Assembly: GCA_033763635.1 (NCBI GenBank)
Contig: JANRKG010000424.1
Coordinates: forward strand, 1 to 13,607
Direction of reading: 5' to 3'
Length of the DNA: 13,607 bases
Source of the DNA: JANRKG01 sp033763635
Lineage (GTDB): Bacteria > Cyanobacteriota > Cyanobacteriia > GCF-001939115
Below the pieces are notes generated by a model that did not search any database, was not told the DNA's origin, and was given only the letters and a program-made list of their open reading frames with translations. Position 1 is the first letter of the stretch; each line of letters begins with the position of its first letter. The position numbers and the translations under genes are program-made. Positions 1-5,987 of this stretch are shown here, piece by piece.

Positions 1-18
1 TCCTTTCTTCTGATCTCC

Positions 19-2391
19 TCATCCTCTCACCCCCTGCCCCTCGTGCAAAAAATTGTCGGCAGAACAATAAAGCGTTTGCAGGGTTATACCATCTTCAGGA
101 TACTCAGCAACTCCAGCGCTAAAGGTGACTTGAACGGGGGAGTATGCGTCATGGGGAATGGGTGAAAACTTCTCTTGATGAAGGGTTTGAAGAACCTGTT
201 TCAGTCGCTCCGCTCCTTCTCTCCGATTCATTCCGTACATGCCGATGATAAACTCTTCGCCCCCCCAGCGGGCAATCACATCTTCCCCCCGAAACGATCG
301 CTGGAGTACCTGCCCCGCCCGATGCAATACCGCATCCCCCAGGATATGACCGTGCGCTTTGTTGATTTCCCGCAACCGATGGACCGTCAGAATTCCAAAA
401 CAACAGGGTTGCTGCTGCTCCTGGGATCGGCTCAGAAATTCTTCTAACAGTTGAGTCGATTTGGTGCGGTTCAATACACCCGTTAAAGGATCGGTGTCAG
501 CCAATCGGCGCAGGAGTTGGATGCGTTCTACTCGGTTCAGAATCCGGGCCACTAATTCCGGCCCTGCGATCGGCTTGGTAATGAAGTCGTCCCCATTGAC
601 GGCAAAAACCTGATTGACGATCGCGGCATCGGTATGGGCCGTGAGGAACAGAACAGGCAATTCAGCCCAGCGGGTGTCATTGCGAACGACCTGACATAAC
701 TCAATGCCAGTTACATGGGGCATCTTGATATCCAGGATCAGCAGATCGGGACGAGCCACCTCCAGCACCTCCCAGAAACGACGGGGATCATCCAGGGTCG
801 TCACTCGCAAGCCCCAGGGAGCCAGCAGGTGCCGCAACGTTGCCAGAATTTTGGGGTCATCATCCACCACCATTACCCGCACGGATTGGGGAGCGCTGCG
901 CTTGAGGGATTGGCATACCGTTTCCATAATCTGGGCAGGGGGCAGGGGTTTGTGCAGAAAGGCTCGGCCTCCGCGACGGGCCACCTCCAGGCGATCGACC
1001 AATCGATCTTGAGTCGTGAACACCAGGACGGGCAGGGGGGGAACCCGTTGACTAAGTTCTGCCAGAAAAGCCAGCCCTGCGGAGGCAGAGGCAGAGTGTG
1101 TGGAGGTTTGAGGCGTTGTGGGATCGAGTAATACTCCGTCAGGACGGTGCTGAGTGAGGATCTCCCGCGCTTCGGTGAGGGTAGTCGCAAGGCTGGTTCT
1201 CAAACCCCAGGCTTCGGCCTCCTGGATCAGGGGATCGACAAGGGAACGATCGCCATCGACAATCAGCAACCAGAGTTGCTCATCCCCGTTGACTTCCTCC
1301 AAAAAAGGAACAGGAGATTCGGGCGTTACAGGCTCTAAGGTTTGGCGCAGCGCTTTCACCGCTTTCCCCAACTGCTTTCCTTCCTCTGGTCCCAGCGGAG
1401 CGTGATCCCGGAGCATTTGTTCAATTTTGCGGGCTATTTTGGACCCTTCGGGGAAGCCGAAAGTAGCGAGGGAACCCGCCAGAGTGTGGGCATCCTGTTC
1501 CGCCTGTTGGTATAGTTCAGAAGAGAGCAATCGCCCCGTGTTCAAAGTTGCTGCCGCTTGCTCCAGCCCATCAACCTGGGCGAAAATGCGGTCCTTAAAT
1601 CGATCCCACACCCCCGCGATCGCCGCTAAAGTTTGTTGCTGTACCGAAGAGTTTGGCTCTCCTTTCGGGGCCGTTGGTTCTTTCGTCCCAGTTTTATCAA
1701 CCTTTTCTGCCTTGTTAGATAACGATTTTAGGCGATAACCAATTCCATAAACATTCTCAATTAAATCGGGCGGGGCACTCACAGCTTTGAGTTTCTGCCG
1801 CAACCCTTTGATATGGGTTCGCACCGCTTCCTCCCCCGGTGTTTCTTGAAACGACCAGAGATGCTCCAGAATCATGCCACAGCTAAAAACGCGGTGACTG
1901 TTGCGGAGAAATAACTCCAGCAGGGCATATTCTTTGGGAGTCAGGGGCAGAAGGGTGTCATCAAAAAAAGCTTCACAACTACTGGGATCAAGCCGGAGTC
2001 GGCCCCATTCCAGAATCGGCATTGCAGTCTGGTTACTGCGCCGCAACAGGGCACGAATCCGGGCCACCAATTCCTCTGGGTCAAAGGGCTTTACCACATA
2101 ATCATCGGCTCCGGCATCTAGCCCGATCGCCTTATCGTGACTACTATCCCGTCCGGTCAGCAACAGAACTGGAACCTGCTGCCCGTCCGATCGGAGTTGG
2201 CGGCAAAAGCTAATGCCATCCAGTCCCGGTAACACCACATCCAGCAGGATGAGGTCATAGGTGAAGGTTTTTACCAGGTCCCATCCGGTGCGTCCATCCC
2301 TGGCGGACTCGATCGCATAATTTTGGCCTGCCAGAATATCGGTCAGCACCCGGTTCGTGAACTCATCATCTTCCACAATCAGGATTCGCAT
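19..2391 (-). CDS. Multi-domain response regulator: REC-wHTH-HPt-REC-REC-GGDEF
   Basis: Cytoplasmic signalling protein of 790 residues that joins DNA binding, phosphotransfer and a diguanylate cyclase-like output. Domains in order: REC1 (1-118; acidic E7/D8, phospho-Asp D51, T79, K101), OmpR/PhoB winged helix (126-222), a charged linker, HPt (about 255-352; AHTLAGSL with H302), REC2 (373-498; D423, K481), REC3 (504-629; D510/D511, D554, K606) and GGDEF (632-790; GGEEF at 710-714, I-site RGED at 701-704). I chose the start at MRILIVEDDEF because family members begin there; the frame is open 26 codons further upstream, with no Shine-Dalgarno at either site. Oddities: REC2 reads VDGD, losing one of the acidic pair. 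In GGDEF the first metal-binding Asp is Thr (T669) and the following Lys is Arg, so cyclase activity is doubtful although N677, D686 and the I-site remain. The last residues run into G-rich low-complexity sequence. It is divergent from uvrB. Confidence 0.9.
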   Translation of the reverse strand: MRILIVEDDEFTNRVLTDILAGQNYAIESARDGRTGWDLVKTFTYDLILLDVVLPGLDGISFCRQLRSDGQQVPVLLLTGRDSSHDKAIGLDAGADDYVVKPFDPEELVARIRALLRRSNQTAMPILEWGRLRLDPSSCEAFFDDTLLPLTPKEYALLELFLRNSHRVFSCGMILEHLWSFQETPGEEAVRTHIKGLRQKLKAVSAPPDLIENVYGIGYRLKSLSNKAEKVDKTGTKEPTAPKGEPNSSVQQQTLAAIAGVWDRFKDRIFAQVDGLEQAAATLNTGRLLSSELYQQAEQDAHTLAGSLATFGFPEGSKIARKIEQMLRDHAPLGPEEGKQLGKAVKALRQTLEPVTPESPVPFLEEVNGDEQLWLLIVDGDRSLVDPLIQEAEAWGLRTSLATTLTEAREILTQHRPDGVLLDPTTPQTSTHSASASAGLAFLAELSQRVPPLPVLVFTTQDRLVDRLEVARRGGRAFLHKPLPPAQIMETVCQSLKRSAPQSVRVMVVDDDPKILATLRHLLAPWGLRVTTLDDPRRFWEVLEVARPDLLILDIKMPHVTGIELCQVVRNDTRWAELPVLFLTAHTDAAIVNQVFAVNGDDFITKPIAGPELVARILNRVERIQLLRRLADTDPLTGVLNRTKSTQLLEEFLSRSQEQQQPCCFGILTVHRLREINKAHGHILGDAVLHRAGQVLQRSFRGEDVIARWGGEEFIIGMYGMNRREGAERLKQVLQTLHQEKFSPIPHDAYSPVQVTFSAGVAEYPEDGITLQTLYCSADNFLHEGQGVRG

Positions 2392-2566
2392 CGCAGCTAT
2401 CGGAGGTGGAGCAATATAGAACATCCCATTGTAGTGATTTCCAGTTGAAACCCAGAGCGGTCTATACAAAAAATGCGAATTTCAGATCATCTATTCTGGT
2501 ACCCCAGGCAACCTCAAGCCCGGAACCCTTGCGCTAGGATCGCAGGGCAGCGCTCTGAGAAAATTC
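2392..2566. other. Divergent intergenic region between response regulator and uvrB
   Basis: This stretch must hold both divergent promoters, but I see no convincing -35/-10 pair for either gene and no match to the cyanobacterial LexA box RGTAC-N3-DGTWC. It contains two small inverted repeats: CTGG-TACC-CCAG at 2496-2507, and GCGCT/AGCGC (2531-2535 and 2549-2553) just ahead of the uvrB start. The second could form a weak leader hairpin close to the translation start. Function is not assigned. Confidence 0.4.
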
Positions 2567-4591
2567 ATGGCGGAATTTCGGATTCAAGCTCCCTTTGAGC
2601 CAATGGGTGACCAACCGAAGGCGATTGTCAAGCTAACTGAAGGACTCCGGGCCGGACATCAGTTTCAAACCTTACTGGGCGCAACAGGGACGGGGAAAAC
2701 TCACACCATTGCCCGCGTGATCGATCAGGTCGGGAAGCCTACGCTGGTTCTCGCTCATAACAAAACTCTGGCGGCCCAACTCTGTAACGAGTTGCGGGAG
2801 TTTTTTCCTCACAACGCAGTGGAGTATTTCATCAGTTATTACGATTACTACCAGCCGGAAGCTTACATGCCCGTGACGGATACCTATATCGAGAAAACGG
2901 CTTCCATCAACGAAGAAATTGATATGCTCCGTCACTCTGCCACCCGCAACCTGTTCGAGCGCAAGGATGTGATTGTGGTAGCTTCTATCAGTTGCATCTA
3001 CGGTCTGGGGATTCCCCAGGAATATCTGAATGCGTCCATTCCGTTGCGAGTCGGAATGGAAACCGATCAGCGGCAAATACTCCGGGATTTGGCCTCTGTG
3101 CAGTATAACCGCAATGACCTGGATCTGGGACGGGGCCGTTTCCGGGTGAAAGGGGATGTGTTGGAAATTGGTCCCGCCTATGAGGACCGAATTATTCGTG
3201 TGGAATTCTTTGGGGATGAGATTGACGCAATTCGCTACATCGATCCGGTCACGGGGGAAACTCTGCAAAGTGTGGAATCCCTGAACATCTACCCTGCCCG
3301 CCACTTCGTCACCCCGGAGGATCGGTTACAAGAAGCCTGTCAGGCGATCGAGCAGGAGCTAAAAGATCGTCTCGAACAACTGGAAAAGGCGAACAAACTG
3401 TTGGAGGCGCAGCGTCTGGAGCAACGCACTCGCTACGATCTGGAAATGTTGCGTGAAGTGGGTTACTGCAATGGTGTGGAAAACTACTCCCGTCACCTGG
3501 CGGGGCGGACGGCAGGTGCACCTCCGGAGTGCCTGATCGACTACTTTCAGGGAGATTGGTTGTTAGTAGTGGATGAGTCCCATGTCACGATCCCCCAAAT
3601 TCGCGGGATGTATAACGGGGATCAATCCCGTAAGCAGGTGTTGATCGAGCATGGGTTCCGCTTACCCAGTGCGGCGGATAATCGGCCCTTGAAGGCCGAG
3701 GAATTCTGGAACAAGGTAACTCAGTGCATCTTTGTATCCGCCACTCCGGGGGATTGGGAACTGGAAATCTCGGAGGATAAGGTGGTGGAGCAGGTGATCC
3801 GCCCAACGGGAGTGCTGGACCCGGAAGTGTTTGTGCGACCCACGAAAGGGCAGATTGACGATCTCTATGGAGAAATTCGCGATCGGGTCGAGCGGGATGA
3901 ACGAGTGCTCGTGACCACCCTGACCAAACGCATGGCGGAAGACCTGACAGAGTACATGCAGGAACGGGGCATTCGGGTGCGCTATTTGCACTCAGAGATT
4001 CACTCCATTGAACGAATTGAGATTCTGCAAGACCTGCGCCAGGGTATTTTTGATGTGCTGGTCGGGGTGAACCTCTTGCGGGAAGGGTTAGACCTGCCGG
4101 AAGTCTCCCTGGTTGCCATTTTGGACGCGGACAAGGAAGGCTTTCTCCGGGCGGAGCGATCCCTGATCCAGACGATCGGACGGGCGGCCCGCCACGTTCG
4201 GGGACAGGCCATTCTCTATGCTGACAACCTGACGGACAGTATGGCAAAGGCGATCGAGGAGACAGAACGAAGGCGGGCGATCCAGAAGCAGTACAACGAG
4301 AAACACGGAATTATTCCTCAGTCGATCGTCAAACGCCAGAGCAATTCCATCCTGGCCTTTCTCGAAGTTTCGCGCCGTTTGAATTCCCAGGAATTGGAGA
4401 CTGCCTACAACCAGGCGGACGATCTGCCCTTAGAGGATATCCCCGAACTGATTACCCAATTGGAAGCCCGGATGAAAGAGGCTGCCAAAAACCTGGAATT
4501 TGAGGAAGCCGCCAAATATCGGGATCAGATCAAACAGCTACGCGATCGGTTATTAGGGAAAAAATCCCAACCCCAATCTCCCAAGAACTGA
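2567..4591 (+). CDS. uvrB: UvrABC system protein B (excinuclease subunit)
   Basis: UvrB is the damage-verifying helicase-like subunit of bacterial nucleotide excision repair; UvrA loads it onto damaged DNA and it then recruits UvrC. At 674 residues it has the usual family length. Visible motifs: N-terminal MGDQPKAI, Walker A GATGTGKT (38-45), the damage-probing beta-hairpin YYDYYQPEAY (91-100), Walker B DESH (336-339), helicase motif VI QTIGRAARHVRG, and a C-terminal UVR domain (about 627-662) that contacts UvrC. The ATG start matches the family N-terminus; only a weak GAGA lies upstream. It stands alone, divergent from the response regulator and convergent with the kinase, so it is probably monocistronic. 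No LexA-type box is recognisable upstream. No key residue is missing. Confidence 0.98.
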   Translation: MAEFRIQAPFEPMGDQPKAIVKLTEGLRAGHQFQTLLGATGTGKTHTIARVIDQVGKPTLVLAHNKTLAAQLCNELREFFPHNAVEYFISYYDYYQPEAYMPVTDTYIEKTASINEEIDMLRHSATRNLFERKDVIVVASISCIYGLGIPQEYLNASIPLRVGMETDQRQILRDLASVQYNRNDLDLGRGRFRVKGDVLEIGPAYEDRIIRVEFFGDEIDAIRYIDPVTGETLQSVESLNIYPARHFVTPEDRLQEACQAIEQELKDRLEQLEKANKLLEAQRLEQRTRYDLEMLREVGYCNGVENYSRHLAGRTAGAPPECLIDYFQGDWLLVVDESHVTIPQIRGMYNGDQSRKQVLIEHGFRLPSAADNRPLKAEEFWNKVTQCIFVSATPGDWELEISEDKVVEQVIRPTGVLDPEVFVRPTKGQIDDLYGEIRDRVERDERVLVTTLTKRMAEDLTEYMQERGIRVRYLHSEIHSIERIEILQDLRQGIFDVLVGVNLLREGLDLPEVSLVAILDADKEGFLRAERSLIQTIGRAARHVRGQAILYADNLTDSMAKAIEETERRRAIQKQYNEKHGIIPQSIVKRQSNSILAFLEVSRRLNSQELETAYNQADDLPLEDIPELITQLEARMKEAAKNLEFEEAAKYRDQIKQLRDRLLGKKSQPQSPKN

Positions 4592-4613
4592 CAGGATCGA
4601 TCGTCAATTCCCC

Positions 4614-4641
4614 TTCTGCCCTCTGCCCTCTGCCTCCTGCC
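4614..4641. repeat. Heptanucleotide tandem repeat (four copies)
   Basis: Four consecutive 7-nt units, TTCTGCC, CTCTGCC, CTCTGCC and TCCTGCC, fill the 51-bp gap between the convergent uvrB and kinase genes and end 1 bp from the kinase stop codon. Heptanucleotide short tandemly repeated sequences are known from filamentous cyanobacteria. Copy number may vary between strains. I see no terminator hairpin in this gap. Confidence 0.8.
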
Positions 4642-4642
4642 T

Positions 4643-5599
4643 TCAAATCTCACACACCAGGGGTAACGTAAACCAAAACGTTGCCCCTTGTTGGGGGGAG
4701 CTAATCGCCCCGATCTGCCCTCCGTGCGCTGCAATAATTTGCTTGCACAAATACAATTTCACCCCAATTCCGGTTGAACAACGGGCCTGGGGATTACGAA
4801 CATGCAACTCAAATAACCGATTGCATTCCACCTGACTCATACCCAACCCATTATCTTGAAGGGTGCAACGCAACATACAATCCTCAACAGTTGCACTCAG
4901 GGTCAGACTTAATCCGGGAGGATTGTGCTGGGTGATCATCAATAACAAATGATCAACCATGTGATAGATCTGGCAGGGGTCCGCCATAACTCGCGGCAAA
5001 TTTGCCGGAAGTTGATTAATAATCTGGGTTTGATTTTGCTTTAGAAGTGGCTCTGCATCTTGCAAAATCGTTTCCATCAGGGAATTGAAACACACCATCT
5101 CTGCATGCAGAATCACGCCCTGTTCTTCAGTGAGGTAGGTTTCCAGAAGGGAATCCACCATGCCTAACTGCCGATCGCTCGCCTGTAAGATTCGCTCCAC
5201 CTTCGATCGGGGCATGGAAACCATCTCCCCCGATTGTTCCAGCAATTGCCTGGAAACCATCGCCGTTCCCACTACAAAAGTCTTCAAGTCGTGGGCAATC
5301 ATATTTAACGCCACTTCCTTCAGACGTTTGAGTTCCTGTAGTTCCAGATTCTTTTGCTGAATTTGGAGGCGATACTCAGCAATCTGTTGTTCCAGGTCAG
5401 CGGAGGATAAGGTTGGTTCTGGTTCCTCCCCCTCTGGCTGAATTCTCAAAGACTCTGACTCAGATCCCCTTTCCATTGGCAGAGAAAGGAGTTGTTCAGA
5501 GAGAAGATATTGAAGACGCTCAAAGGCTGCTTCATCCCGGCAACAGTCTCGCAGAGCGTTTCTAAAATCCAGATCAGGAATCATATCCAGGGATAGCAT
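4643..5599 (-). CDS. Soluble histidine kinase with degenerate catalytic motifs
   Basis: A 318-residue cytoplasmic sensor-kinase-type protein with no membrane segment and no recognisable sensor domain. Layout: short N-terminal helical region (8-40, RDEAAFERLQYLL, a pattern I associate with cyanobacterial kinases), acidic linker, coiled coil (about 66-98), DHp helix with H-box MIAHDLKTF (H103; the usual Pro after the Thr is Phe), and an HATPase domain (about 170-314). The ATP domain keeps DNGLGM (249-254) and GIGVKLYLCKQ (277-287). In the N-box, HLLLMITQHNPPG (217-229) aligns with NLLxNAxKYTPPG, so the Mg-binding Asn is Met221, and the G2 box has Lys281 for Gly. Kinase activity may be reduced or absent. 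The start lacks a Shine-Dalgarno and lies 4 nt after the stop of a small ORF, suggesting translational coupling. M6 is an alternative start. Confidence 0.85.
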   Translation of the reverse strand: MLSLDMIPDLDFRNALRDCCRDEAAFERLQYLLSEQLLSLPMERGSESESLRIQPEGEEPEPTLSSADLEQQIAEYRLQIQQKNLELQELKRLKEVALNMIAHDLKTFVVGTAMVSRQLLEQSGEMVSMPRSKVERILQASDRQLGMVDSLLETYLTEEQGVILHAEMVCFNSLMETILQDAEPLLKQNQTQIINQLPANLPRVMADPCQIYHMVDHLLLMITQHNPPGLSLTLSATVEDCMLRCTLQDNGLGMSQVECNRLFELHVRNPQARCSTGIGVKLYLCKQIIAAHGGQIGAISSPQQGATFWFTLPLVCEI

Positions 5600-5603
5600 G
5601 GGA

Positions 5604-5717
5604 TTAAAGGTGAATATCCATTCCAGAGCGGAATAGGGATGGGCGATCGAAATTCACACCAGCGCTCAGGTGTAATAGAAGTGTGATGCCTATTGCCAGA
5701 ATAAGTCTTTCCAGCAT
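5604..5717 (-). CDS. Putative 37-residue single-span membrane peptide
   Basis: A small ORF that gene finders using a length cut-off would miss. It encodes 37 residues beginning MLERLILAIGITLLLHLSAG, with a hydrophobic run at 5-21 long enough for one membrane span, then a short polar tail containing FDRPSLFRSG. It has one of the best ribosome binding sites in the window: GGGGAGG (5724-5730), 6 nt before the ATG. Its TAA ends 4 nt before the ATG of the downstream kinase, which has no Shine-Dalgarno of its own. I do not recognise a family. It could be a membrane partner that localises or senses for the soluble kinase, a leader ORF whose translation controls the kinase, or chance. Spacing and RBS favour a translated ORF. 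Confidence 0.5.
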   Translation of the reverse strand: MLERLILAIGITLLLHLSAGVNFDRPSLFRSGMDIHL

Positions 5718-5723
5718 GGTTGT

Positions 5724-5730
5724 CCTCCCC
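5724..5730 (-). promoter_or_regulatory. Strong Shine-Dalgarno of the 37-residue ORF
   Basis: GGGGAGG on the minus strand, 6 nt upstream of the ATG at 5717. It is the main reason for calling the small ORF and probably feeds ribosomes to the kinase that follows. Confidence 0.6.
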
Positions 5731-5973
5731 TTCCATCCCAAGACCCTCAAGGTTTGTATTTCTTCGGTGATACTCCCATCTTAAAAACCCCGAGGATGTG
5801 GCGCTTCATACAGATGGAGCAGATGGAATCACCCAACGGGGTGAGAAGGTGAACGAAATTCAAAGATTTTCTCTACTCAGCTCAAAAAGTGTGTGAATCC
5901 TGATTTGATACCTGCCACCTCACCCGAAAGGAAATCAGCCTGTTACCCTGTAAAGAAGCTGTATCCTTGCAGC

Positions 5974-5979
5974 GAGGAG
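5974..5979 (+). promoter_or_regulatory. Ribosome binding site deciding the S9D peptidase start
   Basis: GAGGAG lies 8 nt before the ATG at 5988, a good spacing, but only 1 nt before an out-of-frame ATG at 5981. This supports the start at 5988 and the exported N-terminus that follows from it. Confidence 0.7.
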
Positions 5980-5987
5980 CATGAGTT

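Larger units (their letters stand above)
5718..5987. other. Divergent intergenic region: small ORF/kinase versus S9D peptidase
   Basis: No gene is seen here. It holds a compact hairpin TCACCC-AACG-GGGTGA (5829-5844) and a longer-looped pair CTGATTT (5900-5906) / AAATCAG (5932-5938) that would lie in the peptidase leader. No convincing sigma-70 type promoter is visible in either direction. The hairpins are candidate regulatory or leader structures only. Confidence 0.4.

Noticed and set aside
715..1131. 138-codon plus-strand frame inside the response regulator gene
   Set aside because: Antisense to conserved receiver domains, with low-complexity composition.
2463..2468. TATACA as a -10 box for uvrB
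   Set aside because: The nearest -35-like TTGAAA is only 12 nt away, and the distance to the gene is long.
2672..3304. 210-codon open frame antisense to the 5' half of uvrB
   Set aside because: Mirrors conserved UvrB codons; no recognisable family or signal. Coding constraint of uvrB explains the open frame.
3585..4247. 220-codon open frame on the minus strand within uvrB
   Set aside because: Pro/Arg/Ser-rich composition of an antisense shadow, no domain or RBS, and entirely inside a textbook UvrB.
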